From positions 1 to 64,000 of the forward strand of contig CAZOOK010000018.1 in the NCBI GenBank assembly GCA_964581385.1: a DNA stretch of 64,000 bases, given 5' to 3'. Of this stretch, positions 43,257-53,038 are shown piece by piece. Both the position numbers and the translations under genes were made by a program. Each line of letters starts with the position of its first letter. Within the stretch, counting starts at the first letter, position 1. The stretch is from CAZOOK01 sp964581385. GTDB lineage: Bacteria; Pseudomonadota; Gammaproteobacteria; Nevskiales; Nevskiaceae. The notes under the pieces are model-generated. The model did no database searches. It saw nothing but the letters and a program-made list of their open reading frames with translations, and was not told the origin of the DNA.

Positions 43257-43793
43257 ATGTCTACGAAATCAAAAATCGCCGCCGGTGCGGCACTGGCCGC
43301 GATGCTGTCGCTCGGCGCCGGCGCCGCGATGGCGGATGCCAAGATCGCCGTGATCCGCGGTCCTGAACTGATGCGCGCGTCCTCTCTCGAGAAGGATGCC
43401 AACGCCAAGCTCGCCAACGAGTTCAACAAGCGCCGCAGTGATCTCGAAGCGCAGCAGCAGAAATTCCAGGACGACGTTGGCAAGTACCAGCGCGACCATG
43501 ACACGATGAGTCCTGATCAGCAGGCCAAGACGGAAAAGGATCTCAACAGCCGCAAGATCGACATCGGTCACGCCGGACAGCAGCTGCAGCAAGATCTCGA
43601 CAGTCGCAAGATGCAGCTTTCGATGGAAATCCAGAGCCGCGTGCAAACCGCCGTGCAGCAGATCGCCAAGGAGCGCGGCTACGATCTGGTGCTCGACAAT
43701 GCAGTCTATTCCAGCCCGGCGTTCGATATTACCGATGAAGTCGTCAAGCGCCTGAATCAGCCGGCTGCTCCGGCGAGCACATCAGGCAAATAA
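43257..43793 (+). CDS. skp: Periplasmic chaperone Skp (OmpH)
   Basis: A 178-residue OmpH/Skp family chaperone that carries unfolded outer-membrane proteins to BamA. A signal peptide (IAAGAALAAMLSLGAGAAMA) precedes the first strand, KIAVIRGPELMRAS. A long helical hairpin rich in Gln, Lys and Asp follows (FNKRRSDLEAQQQKFQDDVGKYQRD ... LQQDLDSRKMQLSMEIQSRVQTAVQQIAKERGYDLVLDNAVYSS). ATG at 43257 was used, since the TTG three bases earlier is less likely. Order bamA-skp-lpxD is standard. Confidence 0.95.
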   Translation: MSTKSKIAAGAALAAMLSLGAGAAMADAKIAVIRGPELMRASSLEKDANAKLANEFNKRRSDLEAQQQKFQDDVGKYQRDHDTMSPDQQAKTEKDLNSRKIDIGHAGQQLQQDLDSRKMQLSMEIQSRVQTAVQQIAKERGYDLVLDNAVYSSPAFDITDEVVKRLNQPAAPASTSGK

Positions 43794-43813
43794 GCGCGCG
43801 GAGCACATGGGCG

Positions 43814-44872
43814 ATGCGCTGGACAGTCGCGCAGCTCGCGCAGAAATTCGGGCTTGAAGCGGCAGGGGACGCTGACACCGTCATCGACGGCGTGTGTGCA
43901 TTGCAGCCCGGCCGTGCCGGCGCGCTGACTTTTCTCGCGGATCCGCGTTATGCGGCCCAGCTCGAAACGACGACGGCGGCAGCGGTTCTGTTGAGCGCGC
44001 GTGACCGTTCCCGGTTCGCCGGCCCAGCACTGATCGCCAAGGACCCGGCACTGGCGTTCGCGCGTGTCGCGGAGCTGTTTGACTCCTCACGCGAATTCAC
44101 AGCCGGCGTGCATGCGGCGGCAACCGTCGCGGCGGGTGCGCGCCTGGGCGCTGGAGTCGGTATTGGGCCTCACGCAGTCGTCGAAGAGGGAGTGGAAATC
44201 GGCGACGGTAGCTGGATCGGGCCGGGCTGCGTGATCCGGCGCGATGCGCGCATCGGCGCGCATTCGCGGCTTGAAGCGAACATCTATGTCGGCGAGCGTT
44301 GTGAGCTGGGCTCCCGGACGTCGGTGCTGGCGGGTGCTGTCATCGGCAGCCGTGGCTTCGGTCTGGCGCGCGCGCCAGACGGCTGGATTGAAGTGCCGCA
44401 GCTCGGCAAGGTGGTCATTGGCGACGATGTCGAGATCGGCGCCAATACCTGCATCGATCGTGGCGCACTTGACGACACCGTCATCGAAAATGGCGTCAAG
44501 CTCGACAACATGGTCCAGATCGCGCACAACTGCCGAATTGGTGCGCATACCGCGATCGCCGCCTGCGTCGGCATGGCGGGTAGCACTACGATCGGCCAGC
44601 GCTGCATGATCGCCGGGGCTTGCGGCATCGGGGGCCATCTGAAAATTGCGGATGATGTCGTCATACTCGGGTTCACCATGGTGACCAAGTCATTGACCAA
44701 GCCCGGGGTGTATGGATCGGGCCTGCCCGTGTTGCCCGCGCGCGACTGGCGCAAGCAGGTGGCGCGTGTGCATCGTCTGAAGCGGCTCGAAGAAAGAATC
44801 GAACAGGTTGAGGCGGCTTTGCAGCTGAAGTCCGCCCATGGCAAGCAAGAAGGGGAAGAAGAGCATGGCTGA
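43814..44872 (+). CDS. lpxD: UDP-3-O-acylglucosamine N-acyltransferase LpxD
   Basis: A 352-residue acyltransferase adding the N-linked 3-hydroxyacyl chain in lipid A synthesis. The N-terminal uridine-binding domain (CALQPGRAGALTFLADPRYAAQL) and the left-handed beta helix (hexapeptides such as IGDGSWIGPGCVIRRDARIGAHSRL, and VKLDNMVQIAHNCRIGAHTAIAACVGMAGS with the catalytic His) are complete. A C-terminal helix completes it. It overlaps the start of fabZ by 8 bp. Confidence 0.96.
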   Translation: MRWTVAQLAQKFGLEAAGDADTVIDGVCALQPGRAGALTFLADPRYAAQLETTTAAAVLLSARDRSRFAGPALIAKDPALAFARVAELFDSSREFTAGVHAAATVAAGARLGAGVGIGPHAVVEEGVEIGDGSWIGPGCVIRRDARIGAHSRLEANIYVGERCELGSRTSVLAGAVIGSRGFGLARAPDGWIEVPQLGKVVIGDDVEIGANTCIDRGALDDTVIENGVKLDNMVQIAHNCRIGAHTAIAACVGMAGSTTIGQRCMIAGACGIGGHLKIADDVVILGFTMVTKSLTKPGVYGSGLPVLPARDWRKQVARVHRLKRLEERIEQVEAALQLKSAHGKQEGEEEHG

Positions 44873-45359
44873 GGTGAATTTCGATATCCGGGACATTATG
44901 CGAATGCTCCTGCATCGCTTTCCCTTTTTATTGGTGGACAAGATCATCGATCACGAGAAGGGGAAATCGATGATCGCGGTGAAGAACGTCACCTTTAACG
45001 AGCCGTATTTCCAGGGGCACTTCCCGCAGATTCCGACCATGCCCGGGGTATTGATCCTGGAGGCGCTGGCGCAGACTTGCGGACTTCTGACCGCCTGTGA
45101 AACCGGCATGAACGCAGAGTCCGGAGTCATCTTCTATTTCGCGGGTATCGACAATGCGCGGTTCAAACGCGTCGTCGTTCCTGGCGATCAGGTTCACCTG
45201 TACGCCGAAATCGAAAAGGTGAAGCGGCAGATCTGGTGCTTCAAGACCCGCGCCACGGTCGACGGCCAGCTGGCCGCCGAAGCGGACATCATGTGCGCGT
45301 TCAAGGAATCCGAGAAAAAAGCCAGTGCGGCTGCGGTCCCCGAAAAGGTTACGGGATGA
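44865..45359 (+). CDS. fabZ: 3-hydroxyacyl-ACP dehydratase FabZ
   Basis: A 164-residue hot-dog fold dehydratase of fatty-acid elongation. The catalytic His52 is in YFQGHFPQIPTMPGVLILEALAQ, with Glu66 in the same block. FPFLLVDKI is the family entry motif. The start at 44865 is set by the coupling with the lpxD stop and avoids a lysine-rich non-family extension. It overlaps lpxA by 4 bp. Confidence 0.96.
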   Translation: MAEVNFDIRDIMRMLLHRFPFLLVDKIIDHEKGKSMIAVKNVTFNEPYFQGHFPQIPTMPGVLILEALAQTCGLLTACETGMNAESGVIFYFAGIDNARFKRVVVPGDQVHLYAEIEKVKRQIWCFKTRATVDGQLAAEADIMCAFKESEKKASAAAVPEKVTG

Positions 45360-46147
45360 CCTTGTCGCCGTCCCGCGTCCATCCGACTGCGATCGTTGAT
45401 CCGTCGGCTGAGTTGCATGCCACCGTCGAAGTCGGGCCGTACACAGTAATCGGTCCGCAGGTGCGGATTGGCGAAGGTTCATGGATCGGGCCGCATGTCG
45501 TATTGCGCGGACCGATGACACTCGGCGCGCGCAACCGCGTGTTCCAGTTTGCGTCGCTCGGCGAGATTTCGCAGGACATGACCGCGAAATATGAAGACGA
45601 CACACGTGTCGAGATCGGCGACGACAATGTCATCCGCGAATACGTGACGATCCAGCGCGGTACGCTCAAGGACACCGGCGTCACCCGTATCGGCAATAAC
45701 AATTGGATCATGGCGTACTGCCATATTGCCCATGATTGCACCGTCGGCAACCACAATATCTTCGCCAATTCCACAACCTTCGCCGGTCACGTGACCACCG
45801 AGGATTTCGTGGTGCTCGGCGGCGCGACGCTGATTCATCAGTTCTGCCGCATCGGTGCGCACAGCTTTTCGGCCGGCGGCGCTGGTATCACGCGCGACGT
45901 GCCGCCATTTGTCATCGTGCAGGGTAATCCGGCGGGGCCGCGCGGCATCAATGTTGAAGGCATCCGCCGCCGTAACTTCACGGCAGAGGACATGGCTGAC
46001 ATCAAGCAGGCCTACAAGATCCTGTTCGTTGGCGACACACCTATCGCCGAAGCCCGCGTCGAACTGGCCGAACTGGCCAAGACTTCGGTGCAGGCGCGTC
46101 GCATGTCCGAGTTTGTCGAGAACTCGAAGCGGTTGATTCAGCGGTAG
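45356..46147 (+). CDS. lpxA: UDP-N-acetylglucosamine acyltransferase LpxA
   Basis: A 263-residue enzyme for the first step of lipid A synthesis. It has the left-handed beta helix with hexapeptide repeats (VHPTAIVDPSAELHATVEVGPYTVIGP), the catalytic His block AYCHIAHDCTVGNHNIFANSTTFAGHV, and a C-terminal helical domain (ADIKQAYKILF ... MSEFVENSKRLIQR). The ATG at 45356 overlaps the fabZ stop. lpxB would normally follow directly. Here a small membrane-protein gene intervenes. Confidence 0.97.
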   Translation: MTLSPSRVHPTAIVDPSAELHATVEVGPYTVIGPQVRIGEGSWIGPHVVLRGPMTLGARNRVFQFASLGEISQDMTAKYEDDTRVEIGDDNVIREYVTIQRGTLKDTGVTRIGNNNWIMAYCHIAHDCTVGNHNIFANSTTFAGHVTTEDFVVLGGATLIHQFCRIGAHSFSAGGAGITRDVPPFVIVQGNPAGPRGINVEGIRRRNFTAEDMADIKQAYKILFVGDTPIAEARVELAELAKTSVQARRMSEFVENSKRLIQR

Positions 46148-46170
46148 GGCTAAATCGCCCTGGAGTTCCA

Positions 46171-46482
46171 ATGATTACTTCGTATGAGTTCATTGGTTCG
46201 CTTCTTGTCATTGGCAATTTGTTGATCACAGTTGCCGTAGTTCGCAGTCCTTCTTATGAGAGAACTCAGAAAGTTTTCCAAGTCCTTTTGATGTGGCTTT
46301 TGCCCGTCCTCGGCGGAATCATCTGCTGGTACATGTTGCGTGAAGATAGTCACTCTGCATTTAGTGGGAGTGGCGGAGACAACGAAAATGTTTGGCTCAA
46401 CTTTCCAGATCCACATGAAGGTCATAACCACAATAACCACCATCCCAGTCACGGAGATGCGGGTAGTACGGGTAATGGATAG
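46171..46482 (+). CDS. Small membrane protein with His-rich tail, inserted between lpxA and lpxB
   Basis: A 103-residue protein with two predicted membrane helices (FIGSLLVIGNLLITVAVV and VLLMWLLPVLGGIICWYM). The soluble tail ends in Gly, Asn and His (PHEGHNHNNHHPSHGD). The second helix region looks like the PLD-nuclease N-terminal (PLDc_N) segment, though the match is weak. GGAG precedes the ATG by 6 bp. The gene is visibly richer in A and T than its neighbours, and lpxB starts about 100 bp after it. It looks like a horizontally acquired insertion in a conserved operon. Metal binding by the tail is only a guess. Confidence 0.65.
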   Translation: MITSYEFIGSLLVIGNLLITVAVVRSPSYERTQKVFQVLLMWLLPVLGGIICWYMLREDSHSAFSGSGGDNENVWLNFPDPHEGHNHNNHHPSHGDAGSTGNG

Positions 46483-46588
46483 TAAAAGAATACGGACCCC
46501 AACTTCGCTTGAACGGACCCTTCGAGCGCATCTACGTTTGTCGACAAACGGTCCTTAGATTGGCGATGGCGGGCGAATCGTGAACAGC

Positions 46589-47761
46589 ATGCCGCTGCGC
46601 TTCGCACTGGTCGCCGGCGAAGCGTCCGGCGATATTCTCGGCGCCGCTTTGATTCTTGCGCTACGCGCGCGTTTCCCGCAAGCGCGTTTCTACGGCGTCA
46701 CCGGTCCCCGTATGCGCGATGCGGGTTGTGACAGCGTAGCGACCATCGATGCATTGTCGGTGATGGGGATCGCCGAAGTGGTTCCCAAAATTCCAGCGCT
46801 GTTGAAACTGCGGCGCACACTTCATGAGCGCTTCGCCGTCGATCGGCCGGACTGCTTCATCGGTATCGACGCGCCCGATTTCAATCTGCCGCTGGAGCGG
46901 CGTCTGCGCGAGGCCGGTCTGCGCGTCGCGCATCTGGTGAGTCCGACCGTGTGGGCGTGGCGGCGCGGGCGCGTGAATACCATCGCGCGTTCCGTTGATC
47001 TGATGCTGTGCCTGTTTCCGTTCGAGCCGAAGTTCTATGCGGAACATGGTGTGCGCGCGGAATACATTGGTCATCCGCTCGCCGACGAGCTGATGGAACC
47101 GATTGCGCGCGAAGCCGCGCGTGCGCGATTCGAGATTCCAGCGGGCGCGCCGTGTGTGGCGGTGTTGCCCGGCAGCCGTGGCGGCGAATTGGCCTGTCTG
47201 GCGGAGCCTTTCGCAGCCGCTGCGGCGTGGCTGGCGCATCGCGTGGAGAATCTGTACTGCGTGCTGCCCGTGGCGAAGCCGTCATTGCGTCCTGTCGTCG
47301 ATCGTGCCATCGCGCTGCATGCACCGAATGTGCGCTGGCGCGTGGTGGACGGCCAGTCGCGCGAAGCCATGCGCGCGGCGGACGTCGTGCTGCTGGCATC
47401 GGGGACCGCTACGCTGGAGTGCCTGCTACTGCGGCGCCCGATGGTGGTCGGTTATCGCGTTGCGGCGGCGACCGCCTGGCTGATCCGCACGTTCAATCTG
47501 ATCAAGACCGAGCACGTCAGCTTGCCCAATTTGCTGGCGACGCAGCCGGTGGTTCCGGAGTTCATCCAGGAGCAGGTGAATGCCGAAACCCTGGGGCCGG
47601 CCTTGCTGGATCTGCTGCAACAGCCGGCCGCGCGCGATTGCCAGCTTGCGCAGTTCATGGCGGTGGCCAACGAGTTGCGGCGCGATGCTGCTGCGCGTGC
47701 GGCGGATGCGATCGCCGGACTGATTCCGCAGGTGGCCGCGCATGCACGGGTCAGCGGCTGA
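46589..47761 (+). CDS. lpxB: Lipid-A-disaccharide synthase
   Basis: A 390-residue GT-B glycosyltransferase joining UDP-diacylglucosamine to lipid X. Landmarks are LVAGEASGDILGA, YGVTGPRMRDAG, VMGIAEVVPKIPALLK, and SPTVWAWRRGRVNTIARSVDLMLCLFPFEPKFY, then ASGTATLECLLLRRPMVVGYR. The ATG at 46589 was used; a GTG nine bases upstream is the alternative. It overlaps rnhB by 1 bp (TGATG). Confidence 0.96.
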   Translation: MPLRFALVAGEASGDILGAALILALRARFPQARFYGVTGPRMRDAGCDSVATIDALSVMGIAEVVPKIPALLKLRRTLHERFAVDRPDCFIGIDAPDFNLPLERRLREAGLRVAHLVSPTVWAWRRGRVNTIARSVDLMLCLFPFEPKFYAEHGVRAEYIGHPLADELMEPIAREAARARFEIPAGAPCVAVLPGSRGGELACLAEPFAAAAAWLAHRVENLYCVLPVAKPSLRPVVDRAIALHAPNVRWRVVDGQSREAMRAADVVLLASGTATLECLLLRRPMVVGYRVAAATAWLIRTFNLIKTEHVSLPNLLATQPVVPEFIQEQVNAETLGPALLDLLQQPAARDCQLAQFMAVANELRRDAAARAADAIAGLIPQVAAHARVSG

Positions 47762-48432
47762 TGGACACCCTATCGTCCTCGACAGTGGTGATCGCGGAGG
47801 TCGCCGCGGGCATCGACGAAGTCGGCCGGGGCTGCCTGGCGGGCCCGGTGTACGCCGCCGCCGTCATTCTGCCCCCCGATCACGGACTTGCCGGTCTGCG
47901 CGATTCCAAGAAGCTCAGTGCCGCGCAGCGCGAACGGCTGGCACCGCTGATTCGTGAACGAGCGCTGGCCTGGGCGATCGGTGCGGCGGACATCGAAGAG
48001 ATTGATCGGCACAACATTCTGCAAGCCACCTTCATCGCCATGCGGCGCGCTGTCGGAATGCTCGATTTGCGACCCACACTCTGTCTGGTGGATGGAAACC
48101 AGATGCCGCCACTGAATCTGCCGACGCAAATGATCGTCGGTGGCGACGCGACGGTCGATTGCATCATGGCCGCGGCCATCGTCGCCAAAGTCGCGCGCGA
48201 CGCGGAAATGAATGCGCTCGACCTTCGCTACCCGGGATACGGTTTCGCGCGCAACAAAGGTTACGGCACGGCGGAACATCTGGCGGCGTTGCGCGAACGC
48301 GGGCCGTGCGCGATGCATCGCATGAGCTTCGCGCCTTGTGCGCAAAGCGCTTTCCGGTTTCCGGCCGCCGGTTTCTCTGGCGCCGAAGCCGAGCTGTCTG
48401 AAAGCGGAAAGTTCGTCGAGGGCGACGCGTGA
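47761..48432 (+). CDS. rnhB: Ribonuclease HII
   Basis: A 223-residue type 2 RNase H removing RNA from RNA-DNA hybrids and single ribonucleotides. The metal ligands Asp19 and Glu20 are in AGIDEVGRGCLAG, with further acidic residues in LCLVDGNQMP and AKVARDAEM. The C-terminal 20 residues (GFSGAEAELSESGKFVEGDA) exceed the core. It overlaps lpxB and dnaE, so lpxB-rnhB-dnaE are translationally coupled. Confidence 0.96.
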   Translation: MDTLSSSTVVIAEVAAGIDEVGRGCLAGPVYAAAVILPPDHGLAGLRDSKKLSAAQRERLAPLIRERALAWAIGAADIEEIDRHNILQATFIAMRRAVGMLDLRPTLCLVDGNQMPPLNLPTQMIVGGDATVDCIMAAAIVAKVARDAEMNALDLRYPGYGFARNKGYGTAEHLAALRERGPCAMHRMSFAPCAQSAFRFPAAGFSGAEAELSESGKFVEGDA

Positions 48433-51400
48433 GCTTCGTCCACCTGCGTGTACACACCGAGTATTCGGTCGCGGACAGCATCATCCGCGTCGAGCCGCCG
48501 AAGCGGAAAGGCAGCGGCGGCAGCATTAACGCGCAGACGCTTACCGAGCGCGCGGCCGAAATCGGTCTGCCGGCCTGCGCCATCACCGATCGCAACAATC
48601 TGTTCGCGATGGTGAAGTTTTACAAATCGGCGGAGGCGTCCGGTCTCAAGCCGATTGTCGGCGCGGACGTGCGGCTCGAGGAAGCCGACGATGCGGCACC
48701 GACGCGCGCGACGTTTCTTGTCCAGAACGAGCGCGGCTATCGCAATCTGACACGCCTGATTTCGCGCGGTTATACCGAGGGACAGGTGCGCGGCGAACCG
48801 CTGCTGAAGCGCGAATGGATCGCGCAGTCGGCGGAAGGATTGATCGTGCTGCTCGGCATGGATGGTGATATTGGCCGTGCGTTGCTGGCCGGGCAGACGG
48901 TGAAGGCGCAGGCCGCCGCCGAATTCTGGACGCGGCATTTTGCCGATCGCTGCTATCTCGAAATCACCCGCTGCGGACGTCTGGACGATGATCGCCATCT
49001 GCGCGCAGCGGTGATGTTCGCCAGACGCGAAGGCTTGCCGGTGGTGGCGACCAACGAAGTGCGCTTTCTGCGCCGCGACGATTTCGATGTCCACGAGACG
49101 CGCGTTTGCATCGCACAGGGCCGCGTACTCGATGATCCGCGCCGGCCAAAACTTTATACGCCCGAGCAATACCTGAAATCGCCGGCGGAAATGCGCGCAC
49201 TGTTCGCGGATCTGCCGGAGGCGATCGAGAACAGCGTCGAGATTGCGCGCCGCTGCACGCTGACCTTAAGCTTTGGCAAGAATCACCTGCCACATTTTCC
49301 GGCGCCGGCCGGTTGGACGGAATCCGATTATCTCTGCGAGTGCGCACGCGAAGGCCTGCAACGCCGGCTTGAGGTGCATCAGCCATCGCGTCCCGCTGAG
49401 GAATACTGGAGCCGGCTCGATTACGAACTGAAGATCATCGAGCAGATGGGCTTCGCGGGTTACTTCCTCGTCGTTGCCGACTTCATCGGCTGGGCGAAGA
49501 CGCATGGCTGTCCGGTCGGGCCCGGGCGTGGTTCCGGCGCCGGTTCGCTGGTCGCGTATGCAATCGGGATCACCGATCTCGATCCCTTGCCGTATGACCT
49601 GCTGTTCGAGCGTTTCCTGAATCCAGAGCGTGTGTCGATGCCGGACTTCGACGTCGATTTTTGCATGGATAACCGCGACCGCGTCATTGAATACGTGACG
49701 CAACGTTACGGCCGCGACCGCGTCGGCCAGATCATTACCTACGCAACGATGGCCGCGCGCGGTGTGGTGCGCGACGTCGCGCGCGTGATGGGCCATCCCT
49801 ACGGCTTCGGCGACCGCATCTCAAAAATGATTCCGGGCCTGCCCGGCGCGACGCTGGCCGATGCGCTCGACGACGTGCCGGAGCTCAAGCAGGCCTATGA
49901 GAAGGAAGAAGACGTCAAGGCCGTCATCGACATGGGCCTGGCGTTGGAAGGCGTCACGCGCGGCGTCGGAAAGCATGCCGGCGGCGTGGTGATCGCGCCG
50001 GAGCCGCTGACCGACTACGCGCCGCTGTACTGCGAAGCCGGCGGCGGCGCCATCGTCACGCAGTTCGACATGAAGGATCTCGAATCGGTCGGGCTGGTGA
50101 AATTCGATTTCCTTGGCCTGAAGACGCTGACGATCGTGCAGGCGGCTGTCGATCAGATCAAGGCCGTGCGCGGCGACGACGTCGATCTGCTGAAGTTGCC
50201 GACGGACGATCCGGCGACTTACCGGCTGTTTGCTTCCGGCAAAACCACCGCCGTATTCCAGATGGAATCGGGCGGCATGCAGGGCGCCGCGACGGGTCTC
50301 AAACCGGACTGTTTCGAAGACATCATCGCCTTGATCTCGCTATACCGGCCGGGACCGATGGAGCTGATTCCGAACTATATCGATCGCAAGCACGGCCGCG
50401 AGCCGATCGAGTACCTGCATCCATCGATGGAAGCGGTGCTGAAGCCAACCTTCGGCATCTTCGTCTACCAGGAACAGGTGATGCAGATCGCGCAGCGGCT
50501 TGCCGGCTACACGCTCGGTGGCGCTGATCTGCTGCGCCGCGCGATGGGCAAGAAGAAAGCCGACGAAATGGCGCAACAGCGTGCGGTGTTCCAGGACGGC
50601 GCGCAGAAGAACGGCATCGCGCCGGAGACGGCGACGCAGGTTTTCGATCTGATGGAGAAATTCGCGAACTACGGCTTCAACAAATCGCACGCGGCCGCTT
50701 ACGCACTGGTGTCGTACCAGACCGGTTGGCTAAAGGCGCACTACCCATCCGAATTCATGGCAGCGGTGCTGTCTTGCGAAATCGATCACACCGAAACGGT
50801 GGTGATGATGCTTGACGAGTGCAGGCGCATGGGTTTGCAGGTGCTGCCACCGGATATCAACCGCTCCCGCTTCAAGTTCACCGTCGGTGACGGTGGCAGG
50901 ATTCTGTATGGACTCGGCGCGCTGCGTGGCGCGGGCGAGGCGGCCCTAGAGGGCATACTCGCCGAGCGCGATGCAAAGGGCCCGTTCCGCGATCTGTTCG
51001 ATTTTTGTCGCCGCATCGATACGCGCAAGGCCAACAAGCGAGTGCTCGAAGCGCTGATCTTTGCCGGCGCCTGCGACGACTTCGGTCTCAACCGTCCGAG
51101 TCTGCTGGCGACGCTGCCGAAGGCGCTGCAACTCGCGGAGCGGGCGGCATCGGACGCGTCCGCCGGCATCGGTGATCTGTTCGGCCTTGGTCCCGCCGCT
51201 GAGGCCGATGGCGACATCACCGCTGTGCTGGAAGCGGACTGGAACGGGCCCGAAAAGCTCGCGCACGAGAAGGACACGCTGGGCTTCTACTTGTCCGGGC
51301 ATCCGATCGAATCGTATCGCGCGGTTATCGAGGCGGTCGGCTCGGGTACTCTTAAGAGCCTGATTTCACAACAAACTGCGCCGTCCGGCTTCGATTCGGG

Positions 51401-52007
51401 CGGTGACGGTGATGACGAGGACGGCCCGCCCGCGCCGCCGCGCCGCCGTCCGCGTCGTGTGCCGGTGATGGTCGGTGCCTGGCTGGCGGATGTCCGTAAT
51501 GTCGGCGGTGACCGGCCCGGCAAGCTGCTGACGCTCGATGATCGCAGCGCTCAGGTGGTCTGCTGGATCGATTCCGACGCCTGGATGCGGTTCCAGAATG
51601 TGCTGAAAAAGGACACGCTGATCTTCGCGACCGGCGATCTTGGGCTTTCGCAGCGCGAGGGCCGTGAAGCCGAATGGCGGCTTTACGCGCGCGAATTCCA
51701 CGATCTCAATGGTGCAGTGCGGGATCGCGTCGAGCGCATCATCCTCGACTGGCCCGGCGCCGGGTTGGCGGTGGATCGCTTACGCGCCTGCCTGGAACCG
51801 GTGCGGGCTGCGGAAGGGGCTAAAACTATCGTTCAATATGCGAACGGGGTGGCAAAGGGTACGCTGGAGTTGGGGCCCACTTGGCAAATCCGCCCGGACT
51901 GGGAAACACTAGAAAAAGTGCGCCGCTTGCTCGGCGAGCAGCATGTGCGCGTAGACTATCGAAAATGGCAGGCACCGGCGTTTCGGTCGGAGCCAGCCTT
52001 TTCTTGA
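48429..52007 (+). CDS. dnaE: DNA polymerase III alpha subunit
   Basis: A 1,192-residue replicative polymerase. The PHP domain starts with FVHLRVHTEYS. The catalytic core has GPGRGSGAGSLVAYAIGITDLDPL and the Asp pair in MPDFDVDFCMDN. FGIFVYQEQVMQIAQ, FNKSHAAAYALVSYQTGWLKAHYP, and an OB domain (PVMVGAWLADVRN) follow. A low-complexity linker with GDGDDEDGPPAPPRRRPRR separates core and OB fold. Translation starts at a GTG overlapping the rnhB stop. Its length is typical. Confidence 0.97.
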   Translation: MSFVHLRVHTEYSVADSIIRVEPPKRKGSGGSINAQTLTERAAEIGLPACAITDRNNLFAMVKFYKSAEASGLKPIVGADVRLEEADDAAPTRATFLVQNERGYRNLTRLISRGYTEGQVRGEPLLKREWIAQSAEGLIVLLGMDGDIGRALLAGQTVKAQAAAEFWTRHFADRCYLEITRCGRLDDDRHLRAAVMFARREGLPVVATNEVRFLRRDDFDVHETRVCIAQGRVLDDPRRPKLYTPEQYLKSPAEMRALFADLPEAIENSVEIARRCTLTLSFGKNHLPHFPAPAGWTESDYLCECAREGLQRRLEVHQPSRPAEEYWSRLDYELKIIEQMGFAGYFLVVADFIGWAKTHGCPVGPGRGSGAGSLVAYAIGITDLDPLPYDLLFERFLNPERVSMPDFDVDFCMDNRDRVIEYVTQRYGRDRVGQIITYATMAARGVVRDVARVMGHPYGFGDRISKMIPGLPGATLADALDDVPELKQAYEKEEDVKAVIDMGLALEGVTRGVGKHAGGVVIAPEPLTDYAPLYCEAGGGAIVTQFDMKDLESVGLVKFDFLGLKTLTIVQAAVDQIKAVRGDDVDLLKLPTDDPATYRLFASGKTTAVFQMESGGMQGAATGLKPDCFEDIIALISLYRPGPMELIPNYIDRKHGREPIEYLHPSMEAVLKPTFGIFVYQEQVMQIAQRLAGYTLGGADLLRRAMGKKKADEMAQQRAVFQDGAQKNGIAPETATQVFDLMEKFANYGFNKSHAAAYALVSYQTGWLKAHYPSEFMAAVLSCEIDHTETVVMMLDECRRMGLQVLPPDINRSRFKFTVGDGGRILYGLGALRGAGEAALEGILAERDAKGPFRDLFDFCRRIDTRKANKRVLEALIFAGACDDFGLNRPSLLATLPKALQLAERAASDASAGIGDLFGLGPAAEADGDITAVLEADWNGPEKLAHEKDTLGFYLSGHPIESYRAVIEAVGSGTLKSLISQQTAPSGFDSGGDGDDEDGPPAPPRRRPRRVPVMVGAWLADVRNVGGDRPGKLLTLDDRSAQVVCWIDSDAWMRFQNVLKKDTLIFATGDLGLSQREGREAEWRLYAREFHDLNGAVRDRVERIILDWPGAGLAVDRLRACLEPVRAAEGAKTIVQYANGVAKGTLELGPTWQIRPDWETLEKVRRLLGEQHVRVDYRKWQAPAFRSEPAFS

Positions 52008-52045
52008 CGGAGCCGTAACCAAATCGCGGCCAGGAGAGGGATGTA

Positions 52046-53038
52046 ATGAATCTGAATTACCTGGAATTTGAACAGCCGATCGCTGAACTTCAGGGCAAGA
52101 TCGACGGGCTTCGTTTTGCGACGGCCGGCAGCGAGATCAACCTCACCGATGAGATCAGCCGGCTCGAATCCAAGATCCGCGAACTCACCGAGCAGATCTT
52201 CGCCAACCTCCAACCCTGGCAGATCGTCCAGCTCGCACGTCATCCGCAGCGCCCTTACACCCTCGACTACGTCAAGGGCATGTTCACGGAGTGGGAAGAA
52301 TTGCATGGTGACCGGCACTATGCGGATGATCCCGCGATCGTCGGCGGTATCGCCCGGCTCGAAGGCCGCCCCTGCGTCGTCATTGGCCAGCAGAAAGGGC
52401 GCGACACCAAGGAGCGCACCTATCGCAACTTCGGTATGCCGCGTCCGGAGGGTTACCGCAAGGCACTGCGCCATATGAAGCTGGCGGAAAAATTCAATCT
52501 ACCAGTCCTGACTTTTATCGATACGCCAGGCGCTTACCCAGGTATCGGTGCCGAAGAGCGCAACCAGTCGGAAGCGATCGCGCGCAATCTATATGAGATG
52601 TCGCGTCTGCGCGTGCCGGTGATCGCGACGGTGATCGGCGAAGGCGGCTCCGGCGGCGCCCTCGCGATCGGTGTCGCCGATCACGTCATGATGCTGCAGT
52701 TCAGTATCTATTCGGTGATTTCACCGGAGGGCTGTGCCTCGATCCTGTTCAAGAAGGCGGAACGCGCCAAGGAAGCGGCGGAGGCGATGAAAATCACGGC
52801 GCCAAACCTGCTTCAGCTCGGTCTGATCGACGATGTCATTTCCGAGCCCTTGGGCGGCGCACATCGTGATCACGCGGTGATATTCGAAACGGTCAAAGAT
52901 CGGCTGATTTCAAATCTCGAGCAGCTCACGCAGCAACCGATGACCAAACTGCTTGCCGAGCGTTATCGGCGCCTGATGAGCTATGGAGCCTACGAAGAGG
53001 AATCCGTCGGTGCATCGCAGCGGATCGCCGCCGCGTGA
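52046..53038 (+). CDS. accA: Acetyl-CoA carboxylase carboxyltransferase subunit alpha
   Basis: A 330-residue subunit of acetyl-CoA carboxylase, the first committed step of fatty-acid synthesis. Seen are NYLEFEQPIAELQGKI, WEELHGDRHYADDPAIVGGIARLEGR, GMPRPEGYRKALRHMKLAEKFNLPVLTFIDTPGAYPGI, and IGEGGSGGALAIGVADHVMMLQFSIYSVISPEGCASILF. CAGGAGAG lies before the ATG. The beta subunit and biotin components are not in the window. Confidence 0.97.
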   Translation: MNLNYLEFEQPIAELQGKIDGLRFATAGSEINLTDEISRLESKIRELTEQIFANLQPWQIVQLARHPQRPYTLDYVKGMFTEWEELHGDRHYADDPAIVGGIARLEGRPCVVIGQQKGRDTKERTYRNFGMPRPEGYRKALRHMKLAEKFNLPVLTFIDTPGAYPGIGAEERNQSEAIARNLYEMSRLRVPVIATVIGEGGSGGALAIGVADHVMMLQFSIYSVISPEGCASILFKKAERAKEAAEAMKITAPNLLQLGLIDDVISEPLGGAHRDHAVIFETVKDRLISNLEQLTQQPMTKLLAERYRRLMSYGAYEEESVGASQRIAAA

